From: an uncultured Draconibacterium sp.
GTDB taxonomy: Bacteria; Bacteroidota; Bacteroidia; Bacteroidales; Prolixibacteraceae
DNA length: 64,000 nt
Reading direction: 5' to 3'
NCBI RefSeq assembly: GCF_963676815.1
Contig: NZ_OY781365.1
Location: 1,832,501-1,896,500 of the forward strand
Shown here: in pieces, positions 35,211 to 43,935 of the stretch
Position numbering within the stretch: position 1 is the stretch's first letter
Layout of the letters: each line of letters begins with the position of its first letter
The notes under the pieces: generated by a model
Databases searched by the model: none
Told to the model about the DNA's origin: nothing
What the model saw: the letters and a program-made list of their open reading frames with translations, nothing else
Position numbers and translations under genes: made by a program

Positions 35211-36767
35211 CTACTTTTTAGGATCCAAGGTAATCACCGGAATGATCAGCTCTTCCATTGAAATACCTCCGTGCTGAAACGTATCCTTGTAATAATTTGC
35301 GTAATAATTATAGTTATTCGGATATGCGAAAAAGTCGGTTCCCTGTGCAAATACATAGCTGGTACTTACATTTCGCGATGGCAGATAAATGCTTCTCGGA
35401 TCGCGTATCTCAAACACATTTTTCGATTTAAAATTCAGATTCTTACCCAGCTTGTAACGCAGATTGGTATTGGTTTCGCGGTCGCCAATAATTTTCACCG
35501 GATTATCAACACGAATTGCTCCGTGGTCGGTAGTAATTACCACGCGTATATCCTCGTCGGCAAGCGACTTCAACAGCTCCAGCAACGACGAGTTTTTAAA
35601 CCAGCTCAACGTTAACGAGCGATAAGCTTTTTCGTTATTGGCCAACTCGCGAATCATGTCCATTTCGGTGCGGGCATGCGAAATCATATCTACAAAATTC
35701 ACCACCATCACCGAAAGATCGTTTTTCAAGATATTATTTAGGTTATCCTGTACCCAACGCTCTTTTTTAGCCCCCGATCCTTTTTCAAAATACAGGCTTT
35801 CTTTGCGGGCAAAACGCTCCAACTGTTTACGCAACAACTCCTCTTCATTACGGTTTTTATGTCCTTCGTTATCATCGTCGAGCCACAATTGCGGATACAA
35901 CTTTTCAATTTCGGAGGGCATTAAACCGGCAAACATGGCATTACGCGCATACATGGTTGCTGTTGGCAATATACCACAGTACAGGTCTTCCGTTACCGTA
36001 CGGAAATAGTTATTTATTTCGGGACTGAATATCCGCCACTGATCGTAACGAAGATTGTCAACTACCAGCACAAAAGTTTTTTTACCATCGTTAAGGTGTG
36101 GAAAAACACGGTGCTTAAAAATATCGGGCGACAACATCGGACGATCTTCAAAATCGCGGGTAAACCAATCCTGGTAATTCTCTTTCACAAATCTGAAAAA
36201 TGCCTTGTTGGCCTCCTCTTTTTGCATGGTAAGAATCTGATCCATGGCTGAATCTTCCGATTCACTCAACTCCAGCTCCCAGTAAACCAGTTGCCGGTAT
36301 ATATCTTTCCACTCATCAAAAGTCAATCGGTCGTTTATTTTCATCCCAATTTGTGCAAACTGCATCTGGTATTTCGATGTAGTTTGCTCAGTAACCAGTC
36401 GCTTCTGATCGATGTTCTTTTTCAGCGATAACAAAATCTGTTTCGGGTTAACCGGTTTTATCAGGTAATCGGCAATTTTCGCTCCAACCGCTTCATCCAT
36501 TATGTTTTCCTCTTCGCTTTTGGTAATCATTACCACCGGCACATTGGGCGAAATATCCTTAATTTTTGTCAGTGTTTCCAGGCCGGTCATCCCCGGCATG
36601 TTCTCGTCCAAAAAAATTATATCGAAGTAACCCGACTCCACTTTTTCAATGGCATCGAGGCCATTGGTAGCGGTTTCAACTTCGTATCCTTTTTCCTGTA
36701 AAAATATGATGTGTGCGCGTAAGAGATCGATTTCGTCGTCTGTCCAAAGTATTCGTGGCTTGTTCAT
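35211..36767 (-). CDS. porX: T9SS response regulator PorX (receiver + PglZ/alkaline-phosphatase-fold domain)
   Basis: 518 residues, the length I recall for PorX. Receiver domain at 1-120 with Asp10/Asp11, phosphorylated Asp54 in IIFLDENMPGM and Lys104. A helical linker leads to a PglZ domain from about 210: VLVVDNLRYDQW (Asp237), PTATMYARNAM (Thr271, the position reported as catalytic in Porphyromonas PorX) and TTDHGAIR. PorX works with the kinase PorY and sigma factor SigP to control type IX secretion genes, and its phosphatase-like domain acts on nucleotides. porY is not here. It lies 217 bases downstream of porW on the same strand. Confidence 0.93.
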   Translation of the reverse strand: MNKPRILWTDDEIDLLRAHIIFLQEKGYEVETATNGLDAIEKVESGYFDIIFLDENMPGMTGLETLTKIKDISPNVPVVMITKSEEENIMDEAVGAKIADYLIKPVNPKQILLSLKKNIDQKRLVTEQTTSKYQMQFAQIGMKINDRLTFDEWKDIYRQLVYWELELSESEDSAMDQILTMQKEEANKAFFRFVKENYQDWFTRDFEDRPMLSPDIFKHRVFPHLNDGKKTFVLVVDNLRYDQWRIFSPEINNYFRTVTEDLYCGILPTATMYARNAMFAGLMPSEIEKLYPQLWLDDDNEGHKNRNEEELLRKQLERFARKESLYFEKGSGAKKERWVQDNLNNILKNDLSVMVVNFVDMISHARTEMDMIRELANNEKAYRSLTLSWFKNSSLLELLKSLADEDIRVVITTDHGAIRVDNPVKIIGDRETNTNLRYKLGKNLNFKSKNVFEIRDPRSIYLPSRNVSTSYVFAQGTDFFAYPNNYNYYANYYKDTFQHGGISMEELIIPVITLDPKK

Positions 36768-36984
36768 TCGTCTTAAATTTTATAATTACCGGTTGATGAG
36801 TTAATTAAAAATTTAAAACCCATGTAACCGCTTCGCTTTCGCATAATTTTTTGTTTTCTGTTTCTGTCCTCATTAATTCAAACTAGTTAAAGATAAGAAC
36901 AAAAAAGGTGCCGTTAAAGTATGTGCTTAACAAACTTTAAGAGTTAACAGTAAGTGCTGTTATTCGTGAAAAAGAAAAGGTATT

Positions 36985-39900
36985 CTATTTATTCAGATAA
37001 ACTTGTTTGTAGAAGTCCATGTATTCGGTGATATTCTTCTCCTGAAGGAAAATATTGAAGTTCTCATCCGAAATCAGGAAGTTACGGTACTGCGCAGTTC
37101 CCAGCGGAGCAAACAAATCGCGGTTACGCACCACTACACTGAAATACTGACGCGCTGTTGCCTCATCCTCCATACCTTTAACAATAATCAGCTGACGAAC
37201 CTGATCCAGTTGCTGCTCTTCGATGGTGAAACCCGAGTTGGCAAAATTCGATTGATTGTATGCTTCAATTCCACGAACAAAATCATCTTTGAATACACCG
37301 GTAGTAGGAATTACAAACACAATTCGGTGTGGTCCTTCAACAATTTGGTTGTATGGTAAATCATCCACCGAAGTAGCGTCAGGTTGAGCTACAGTTGCAG
37401 GTTCGGCTGCTTGCGTAGTTGTTGTTTGGGTTTGTGTTGTAGTCTGGTTCCCGGCAGCCTCTGACGAACTTGAAGCCCGGCGCTGAATGTAGTTATTACG
37501 GAAGAAAGTGATGTACTCGTCCACCTTGTTTTCGTCGAGCAAGGTTTGCAGGTTATCATCCGTTATAAGGAAGTTGCGGTAGGTTGACTGGCCAAGCGGC
37601 TCGAACAAACTACGTGTTGTAATTGCCCGGCGGAAATACGACATCGACTCGTTTAGTGCCGGTATTCCTTTAACTACCAGCAACTGATAATCGCCCACTT
37701 CTTTTAATTGCAAGGCCAGGTTCCACGACCTGAACTCATCGCGGTTAAAGTCGGCAAATCCGCGCATTAACGGACGCAACGATAATCCTTTGTCTTTTAC
37801 GGCAATCACAAAATTCTGAGTCGTGTCTACTTTCGTATCATATAACCCGGTTGGGCCAGCTTTTACCGTAACAAAGGTTCCGCGCTCTTTCAAGGCGTTT
37901 TCTTCTGCTTCGGCGCGTGCCATCAACTCCTCAGGCGAGATATCCATTTCGTCATCGCTAAAATTAGATCGGATAAAACGGCTGTAATTTTTCACAAAGA
38001 ACTTCATGTAATCGGCCGTCGAGCGCTCTTCCATTATGGCCCGGTAGTTGGTCGACGATATTACAAAGTTCATGTAATCAATTCCCTGCAGGGTTTTAAA
38101 TACAGAAGCTTTTCTGATGATTGCGCCATGATAAATCAATGCGTTTTCTTTATTTGTCATTGAACGCACTAACAAAAAGGCCAGCTTATCATCGAGGTAT
38201 TCTGTTTCAATATCGTAATCAATTTTAGTGTAATGGTCGATGTTGTAATTGGCAATGTCAAACTTCAAACGATTCAAATCGATGTTATCCTCTTCATCGC
38301 GCGGATAGGCAATTACAAAATAGTGCAACAAGTCTTCGTCGTAACTGAATTTACCACCAAACTCATCGTCGGCAAAAAAGTTTTCGGGCAACAACTCTTC
38401 GTTCTGAATTTCTTCGCTGATGTAACCCATTTCTACCAGTTTCTGATAATCGGTTAAAGTGCTGTCCTGAATAAGCGTAAGAATTTCCTGTGCCAGCGGT
38501 GATGGTTCTTTTGCCGGATATTCGGCCAGGTAACCTTTTAGCAAGGCTTCAAAATTATGCACATCGGTTAAAACACCGTCGGCCACCATTGCCATAAAAT
38601 CAATTTTCGGAAGAATGACGGTGTCCGGCTCCATGCTTTTCATTTGTCCGGCGAGCGACAATACATTTTGGTATCTTCCCAGTTTATAGTTTCTGAAAGT
38701 CTCCTGGTACAAGCGGTTCAGGCTATCAGTTTTAGCTGCCATTTCCACAAAGAAATTTGGATTTTGCAGAAACTGTGCAAACTTACTTTTTGGATATTCA
38801 GAAATAATCAGGTTGCGATAATAATTGGATTTTACGTTGTCGCCCATTAATTCATACAAGTCGTACAAATCGAAATAAGCCGACAACAAATAAATATTGT
38901 TGGGATAACGCTCAATCAACTCTTCAAAAGCTTCGGCCGATCGTTCGTAATCTTCAAATTCCGATTTAAATATTTTTCCGGCGTTGTATAAGGCATCACG
39001 AATTCGCTCGTGCGAAACGGCCATCAACGAATCGGTTAATGGCAAATCCTGTGTATAAAATTCCTTTTTCAACGGATCTTCCACACGTTGTTCTTCCTCC
39101 TCCATTTCTGCCAGCTCTTCTCCCTCTTCCATCGACACAGTATTTTTATTCGATCGTCGCCAGTCGTCTTCAAGGGTTCGTCGTCCCCATTGTTGCTGGA
39201 AAGTTACACGCCCATACGAAACGGTTTGCGGATTGTAAAAATACCAGCCTCCGCCACCTGAATTTCCCATTCCCATCCGGTAGCGGTTTGATCGGTAATA
39301 TCCCTGGCTTCGCGCGCCCTGCATAGCCACATTTTCCATGTTTCGCTGGCGTTCCTGTTCCTCCTTCATCAAAGAGGCAATCAACGCTTCACGTTCTGCT
39401 TCGGGCATATTCGCCACTTTTTGCAGGCTGTCCTGACGCTCAACAGTAAGCAGGTTGTCGACCAAACTGGTTAAACTTTTATAACGTGCCGACACATTAT
39501 CGTAATTGGGATACGTTTCGTCAATAATAATCATTGCACTATCGTAATACGACTGTGCACCGCGGTAATTCAAATCCTCGAAATAAATATCGGCCAGCGT
39601 TATTGACGACAGTGCCCGTTGGTATTGATTTTTAAAGCTCGAAGCTACCGATTGTTTGTAATTATCTTTGGCAACATCGCGATTTCCCTCGCGGAAAAAT
39701 ATGTTCCCCAGGGCATAGTAAATCTGGTCGCGGAAATCGACATTTTTCTTGTCGCGCAGCATTTTATTTAGCTGCTTTTTCAGGTCTTCGGTATTTCCTT
39801 CTCCCGAAAATACACCGGCCGCATTAATCATCGCGTTAAATGCCATGGTGTAGTCAGGATTCATTCTGGTAACCTTTTTGAAAGCAGCGGCGGCGGCTTC

Positions 39901-40680
39901 ATTCTGCCCCAGTTCCTGGTAAAGCTGTGCAATTATGTATTGCAAACGGGCTTTATCCTTTTTCCAGAAAGTTTTATCGATAGCAATATCAAGCAGACGA
40001 ATTGCATTATCGTACTCAAATTGCTTTTTATAGTAGAAAGCTGTTGCGATGGCAAAATCGCGTTCCAGGTTTTTCGGAAAATCATCGTAAGCCTGAATGG
40101 CCTGAATTACTTCGTTGGCTTCAATGTAACGTTCCAACTCGGTGTAGGCACGAATCAGCCAAACCTGTGCCTCATCCGCAGTTTCTTCGTCGGGGTATTT
40201 ACGTACTACATACGAGAAATTATCGATTGCTGCAAAAAAGTTATGCTGATAAAAATAGGCCTTACCCATTAACAGGTAACTATCATCTATCCACTTGTTA
40301 AACTCGTCCTGACTGGCAAAGTCCTGGTATTTGCGCGAACCACCTCCACGTTTCCGTTTTGGCTTTTTAGTTATCGAATGAATTTCAACCAGTTTCGAAC
40401 ATTTTACAACCGCATAATCCATATCTGATTTTACCAATCGTGTAACCGAGGGATCGCTTTCTTTATAAATAGGCAAAATGCGGGTAAAGTCGTCTTCAAT
40501 ACGTTCGTCAATAGTTGCAACACCTTCTTTTACTGCCTCGTTGGCATTAAAATAAATATTGTAACGCGAAGTAACATTATGGAAAGCTCGCGATGCCCGG
40601 GTGTTTTTTTCGGTGGAACATCCGGCAAAAATCGAAACCAATAAGAACAGAAATATGGTATGTAAAAGTCGTTTCTTCAA
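36985..40680 (-). CDS. porW: T9SS TPR lipoprotein PorW/SprE
   Basis: 1231 residues. Lipobox FAGC (Cys21), then a very long TPR region. NVTSRYNIYFNANEAVKEG near the N-terminus is a block I associate with SprE/PorW. A Gln/Gly/Tyr-rich insert lies around 455-520. The C-terminus has three related domains (about 786-908, 956-1068, 1116-1231), each with a pattern like LLVVKG...FRRAI...LFEPLGQSTYRNFLITDDNLQ...YITFFRNNY; Thr/Gln-rich linkers join them. PorW is an outer-membrane lipoprotein needed for type IX secretion and gliding, thought to link the PorKN ring and translocon. PorX gene follows. Confidence 0.9.
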   Translation of the reverse strand: MKKRLLHTIFLFLLVSIFAGCSTEKNTRASRAFHNVTSRYNIYFNANEAVKEGVATIDERIEDDFTRILPIYKESDPSVTRLVKSDMDYAVVKCSKLVEIHSITKKPKRKRGGGSRKYQDFASQDEFNKWIDDSYLLMGKAYFYQHNFFAAIDNFSYVVRKYPDEETADEAQVWLIRAYTELERYIEANEVIQAIQAYDDFPKNLERDFAIATAFYYKKQFEYDNAIRLLDIAIDKTFWKKDKARLQYIIAQLYQELGQNEAAAAAFKKVTRMNPDYTMAFNAMINAAGVFSGEGNTEDLKKQLNKMLRDKKNVDFRDQIYYALGNIFFREGNRDVAKDNYKQSVASSFKNQYQRALSSITLADIYFEDLNYRGAQSYYDSAMIIIDETYPNYDNVSARYKSLTSLVDNLLTVERQDSLQKVANMPEAEREALIASLMKEEQERQRNMENVAMQGARSQGYYRSNRYRMGMGNSGGGGWYFYNPQTVSYGRVTFQQQWGRRTLEDDWRRSNKNTVSMEEGEELAEMEEEEQRVEDPLKKEFYTQDLPLTDSLMAVSHERIRDALYNAGKIFKSEFEDYERSAEAFEELIERYPNNIYLLSAYFDLYDLYELMGDNVKSNYYRNLIISEYPKSKFAQFLQNPNFFVEMAAKTDSLNRLYQETFRNYKLGRYQNVLSLAGQMKSMEPDTVILPKIDFMAMVADGVLTDVHNFEALLKGYLAEYPAKEPSPLAQEILTLIQDSTLTDYQKLVEMGYISEEIQNEELLPENFFADDEFGGKFSYDEDLLHYFVIAYPRDEEDNIDLNRLKFDIANYNIDHYTKIDYDIETEYLDDKLAFLLVRSMTNKENALIYHGAIIRKASVFKTLQGIDYMNFVISSTNYRAIMEERSTADYMKFFVKNYSRFIRSNFSDDEMDISPEELMARAEAEENALKERGTFVTVKAGPTGLYDTKVDTTQNFVIAVKDKGLSLRPLMRGFADFNRDEFRSWNLALQLKEVGDYQLLVVKGIPALNESMSYFRRAITTRSLFEPLGQSTYRNFLITDDNLQTLLDENKVDEYITFFRNNYIQRRASSSSEAAGNQTTTQTQTTTTQAAEPATVAQPDATSVDDLPYNQIVEGPHRIVFVIPTTGVFKDDFVRGIEAYNQSNFANSGFTIEEQQLDQVRQLIIVKGMEDEATARQYFSVVVRNRDLFAPLGTAQYRNFLISDENFNIFLQEKNITEYMDFYKQVYLNK

Positions 40681-40767
40681 GCAGTTTTTTGTTAACTCAT
40701 TGAATAAACTCAGGATTTACAAGATTATTGCCTGCAATTCCTGAATTGTTGCATTTTCTAAACGCTG

Positions 40768-40775
40768 CAAAAATA
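40768..40775 (-). promoter_or_regulatory. Promoter -7 element for porW
   Basis: On the minus strand TATTTTTG fits TAnnTTTG, 87 bases before the porW ATG. Confidence 0.5.
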
Positions 40776-40848
40776 AGAAAAAATGAATGTGTTATAGAAT
40801 TAATTGCCAGGAGGAATAAATTATACATTTTTCGGGGATTTTCTGCCT

Positions 40849-40882
40849 AAAAAAATAGAGGCAGACAAGTTGTCTACCTCTA
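40849..40882 (-). terminator. Terminator after mrp
   Basis: TAGAGGcAGACA and TGTCTaCCTCTA pair with one mismatch pair around AGT; on the minus strand a T-run follows. It lies 10 bases after the mrp stop and separates it from porW. Confidence 0.8.
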
Positions 40883-40892
40883 CGTTTTAATC

Positions 40893-42008
40893 TTATTTTC
40901 TGGTGATTTTTACCTTTTTGGTTGGTGCCATCTGGATGTTTCGCAAATGCACGCGATGTTGCACTTTATCGGCAACTTCGGCAAAAGACTGTCCGGTAAT
41001 TGTATCGCCGTTGGCAGCTACAGGTGTTCCTTCATCGCCACCTTCACGAATGCTCTGAACAATTGGAATTTGCCCCAACAAAGGCAAGCCCAGTTTGTCG
41101 GCCAGTTTTTTTCCGCCTTCTTTACCAAAAATGTAGTATTTGTTTTCGGGCAGTTCTTCAGGTGTAAACCAGGCCATATTTTCTACCAAACCCAATACCG
41201 GCACATCAACCGATTTACTCTGGAACATACTGGTTCCGCGAACCACATCGGCCAGCGCCACATCTTGCGGCGTGGTTACAATAACGGCTCCGGTTACCGG
41301 AACACTTTGTACCAAAGTCAGGTGAATATCGCTGGTACCCGGAGGCAGGTCGATCAGTAAATAATCCAGTTCGCCCCAGTTTCCTTCCGAGATAAGTTGC
41401 TTTAATGCATTCGATGCCATTGGTCCGCGCCAGATAATGGCACTGTCAGTATCAACAAAAAAGCCAACCGATAAGAATTTCACCCCGTATTTTTCCAGCG
41501 GATTAATCATTTCTCTGTCGTCGATCTTCACTCCTGCCGGACGTTCGCCTTCAACACCAAACATTTTTGGTATTGAGGGGCCAAAAATATCGGCGTCCAA
41601 CAAACCCACTTTTGCACCACTTTTTGCCAACGCAACCGCAGTATTTACCGCCACAGTTGATTTACCAACACCACCTTTACCCGATGCAATGGCCACAATG
41701 TTTTTAACATTGGGTAAAACCGGACGCTCCATGTCGTGAATAAATTTCACGGCAATGTTATCTTCAATTTCAACCTGCTCGCCAAGGTATTTTTTAATGG
41801 CCGCTTCGCAAGCCAATACAAGTGCTTCAATATTCGGATCGTTGCTTTTCTGAAAAACCAACGAAAAACTGATTCGCTGTCCGGCAATGCGGATTTCCTG
41901 TGGCATTTCCAGCTGTACAACATCTTCATCACTTCCCGGATATTTAACGGTGCGCAAGGCATCGGTTACATCTTTCGGGACAATTAATTTTCTTGGTATA
42001 TCTGCCAT
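40893..42008 (-). CDS. mrp: Mrp/ApbC/NBP35-type P-loop ATPase (Fe-S carrier family)
   Basis: 371 residues. N-terminal DUF59-like domain (residues 5-90), then a deviant Walker A IASGKGGVGKST and DLPPGTSDIHLTL. The CxxC that holds the bridging Fe-S cluster in many Mrp proteins is absent: the matching stretch reads ENMAWFTPEELPENKYYIFG. I recall this in other Bacteroidota. It may work in Fe-S cluster delivery by another ligand set, or in something else. Own promoter at 42055-42062 and own terminator. Confidence 0.92.
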   Translation of the reverse strand: MADIPRKLIVPKDVTDALRTVKYPGSDEDVVQLEMPQEIRIAGQRISFSLVFQKSNDPNIEALVLACEAAIKKYLGEQVEIEDNIAVKFIHDMERPVLPNVKNIVAIASGKGGVGKSTVAVNTAVALAKSGAKVGLLDADIFGPSIPKMFGVEGERPAGVKIDDREMINPLEKYGVKFLSVGFFVDTDSAIIWRGPMASNALKQLISEGNWGELDYLLIDLPPGTSDIHLTLVQSVPVTGAVIVTTPQDVALADVVRGTSMFQSKSVDVPVLGLVENMAWFTPEELPENKYYIFGKEGGKKLADKLGLPLLGQIPIVQSIREGGDEGTPVAANGDTITGQSFAEVADKVQHRVHLRNIQMAPTKKVKITRK

Positions 42009-42054
42009 TTTAAAATGCTTTATTTTGACTTTTTTGAATAACTATTTAATACTG

Positions 42055-42062
42055 CAAATTTA
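42055..42062 (-). promoter_or_regulatory. Promoter -7 element for mrp
   Basis: On the minus strand TAAATTTG fits TAnnTTTG, 46 bases before the mrp ATG. Confidence 0.5.
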
Positions 42063-42166
42063 ATAATTGCAATTAGATGAACAGTTTAAACAGGGAAATG
42101 TTTTAAATATTATTTTGAACTTTTGATTGATTTAGACTCTTTTAAAGATAACGAAAGAATGTACAG

Positions 42167-42490
42167 CTACAATTCCTTCTGCGGGTTCCAGAATTTTTCC
42201 TTGAAATCGAGGATTTTATCGCCATCGAGTTTCAACCCTTCCGCTTCAAGCATTTCCTGCATGGCATTTGGATTATCGAAATGATGTTTTCCGGTTAACA
42301 CACCATTGCGGTTTACCACCCGGTGTGCCGGAACAAACTCGTGGTACGAATGACTGGCATTCATTGCCCAGCCCACCATTCGCGCAGCTCCCGGCGAACC
42401 AAGGCACGCAGCAATTGCACCATACGATGTTACACGTCCCGGCGGGATCTGTTTTACTACTTCGTATACCTGGTTAAAAAAATCGGACAT
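42167..42490 (-). CDS. Alkyltransferase-like protein (MGMT fold, Ala at the acceptor position)
   Basis: 107 residues, only the C-terminal DNA-binding half of O6-alkylguanine methyltransferases. PPGRVTSYGAIA and the arginine-finger segment ARMVGWAM are present, but the acceptor motif PCHRV reads PAHRVVN (Ala55), so no alkyl group can be taken. Such ATL proteins bind O6-alkylguanine, flip it out and hand the lesion to nucleotide-excision repair. The variant with Ala is known from Thermus; Trp is known from E. coli. It lies between trmB and mrp. Confidence 0.9.
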   Translation of the reverse strand: MSDFFNQVYEVVKQIPPGRVTSYGAIAACLGSPGAARMVGWAMNASHSYHEFVPAHRVVNRNGVLTGKHHFDNPNAMQEMLEAEGLKLDGDKILDFKEKFWNPQKEL

Positions 42491-42503
42491 CTCAAAAGTT
42501 AAT

Positions 42504-42607
42504 TGTCATTTCGAACGCAGTGAGAAATCTGTTACAATTATTCACAGATGTCACAGATTTAACTCCGTTGATTTTCAATTCTCAGTCATTCTTCCTTCGA
42601 AATGACA
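42504..42607. repeat. REP-like element with 12-bp perfect terminal inverted repeats
   Basis: TGTCATTTCGAA (42504-42515) and TTCGAAATGACA (42596-42607) enclose about 80 bases (AACGCAGTGAGAAATCTG at the left side). This looks like the widespread TGTCATTTCGA intergenic repeat of Bacteroidota. It fills the gap between trmB and the ATL gene. Confidence 0.65.
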
Positions 42608-42613
42608 GGTTCT

Positions 42614-43354
42614 CTATAAATCTCGTGCACTACGCCCAAAGCTTCGGTACTCGTCGCGCTCAATATCAATTTCAGGTTCGATGAGTTCGCCGTCATGCGG
42701 AATAAACGAGAGGTATTTACTTGGTATTCCGCGGTCGAGCCACTGTTTTTCGTAAAAAGTACGAATGCGCAACACATCAGTCAAACCTTCCCACTCGTAC
42801 AGATTATCAGTTTCAGCCAATATTTCGAACTTGTTCAGTTTGGCCATTTCCAGCGTGTAGTTGTACTGGAAATTACTGTCGGTTTTTAAATGCACCACAC
42901 CGCCGGGTTTCAGAAAAGTCCTGTATTTATTCAGGAAAGTTGTTGATGTAAGGCGTTTCCGGGCTTTACGCATTTGCGGATCGGGGAAAGTCAACCAGAT
43001 CTCATCTACCTCATCTTTGCCAAAAAACTGCGAAATCAGTTCGATGTTGGTACGTAAAAATCCCACATTTGTCATTTCGCGCTGAAAGGCCAGTTTTGCA
43101 CCTTTCCACAGCCGCGCGCCTTTAATATCCACACCAATATAATTGATGTTCGGATTCATTTCCGCCAGTTCAACGGTATACTCGCCCTTGCCACAACCCA
43201 ACTCTAAAATCAGGGGTTGATCATTTTTAAAAAATTCGGCCGACCATTTTCCTTTTAAATGAAAATTGTCGTGGCCAACCTTATGAAACGGCGCCTGAAC
43301 AACATGTTCGAAGCCTTGCATTTCATCAAACTTCTTCAGCTTTCCTTTTCCCAC
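42614..43354 (-). CDS. trmB: tRNA (guanine-N7-)-methyltransferase
   Basis: 246 residues. SAM-binding motif LILELGCGKGEYT, then GVDIKGAR, and the family signature WLTFPDPQMRKARKRLTS. It methylates G46 in tRNA variable loops. It is downstream of gldH with a 44-base gap, and probably the last gene of the ricT-gldH-trmB transcript. Confidence 0.95.
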   Translation of the reverse strand: MGKGKLKKFDEMQGFEHVVQAPFHKVGHDNFHLKGKWSAEFFKNDQPLILELGCGKGEYTVELAEMNPNINYIGVDIKGARLWKGAKLAFQREMTNVGFLRTNIELISQFFGKDEVDEIWLTFPDPQMRKARKRLTSTTFLNKYRTFLKPGGVVHLKTDSNFQYNYTLEMAKLNKFEILAETDNLYEWEGLTDVLRIRTFYEKQWLDRGIPSKYLSFIPHDGELIEPEIDIERDEYRSFGRSARDL

Positions 43355-43398
43355 CTCTAAAAAATAAACTGTTGATATTTATAAATTTTTCTGATAAT

Positions 43399-43869
43399 CT
43401 ATTTGATTTTTTCCACACGCACACCTACGTCGGAAATTCCTTTTAGCTCGTCGTTTCGCATACCTTGCTGCAAACTTATTGTATAATCGCCCGAGTGGGG
43501 GAAAAACACATTTCGACGGTAAATTGCCTCACGGGTTTTTAGTCCGCCAAAACCTTCGCCAAGCCATTTCCCCGACGGATCGGCCAGCACCATTTCAAAG
43601 GTATCTTTAATGGTTTCGCCACCGGGTTGCTCAATGGTAACAAACAGCCACAGGTTGCTGTAGCGGTAATCTATATTATTGCGAACATTAATATAAAGAT
43701 TATAATTTTGAAGGGTATCAGTAACCGGCACCTCAAAAACCACCACCGAATCTTTGTTCCAAACGCCTTTGTTTATTGGCTTGTATTTATCGAAAACACT
43801 GTTCGAACCGCACGCTGCCAGAAACACCACAATTCCCGTAAAAAGTATAACTTGAAAAAAACGACTCAT
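43399..43869 (-). CDS. gldH: Gliding-motility lipoprotein GldH
   Basis: 156 residues. Lipobox LAAC (Cys20), then a compact beta-rich domain with NIDYRYSNLWLFVTIEQPGG and DPSGKWLGEGFGGLKTREAI, which I recognise as GldH. It is an outer-membrane lipoprotein needed for gliding in flavobacteria and is kept in non-gliding members too. Its place just after ricT is the usual arrangement in the phylum. Confidence 0.9.
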   Translation of the reverse strand: MSRFFQVILFTGIVVFLAACGSNSVFDKYKPINKGVWNKDSVVVFEVPVTDTLQNYNLYINVRNNIDYRYSNLWLFVTIEQPGGETIKDTFEMVLADPSGKWLGEGFGGLKTREAIYRRNVFFPHSGDYTISLQQGMRNDELKGISDVGVRVEKIK

Positions 43870-43935
43870 TTTACTTTAACTATTATTCTTCAAAAGATCT
43901 TTAAATCAAACGCTGTAAAACGTAAGTTGTTTTCT

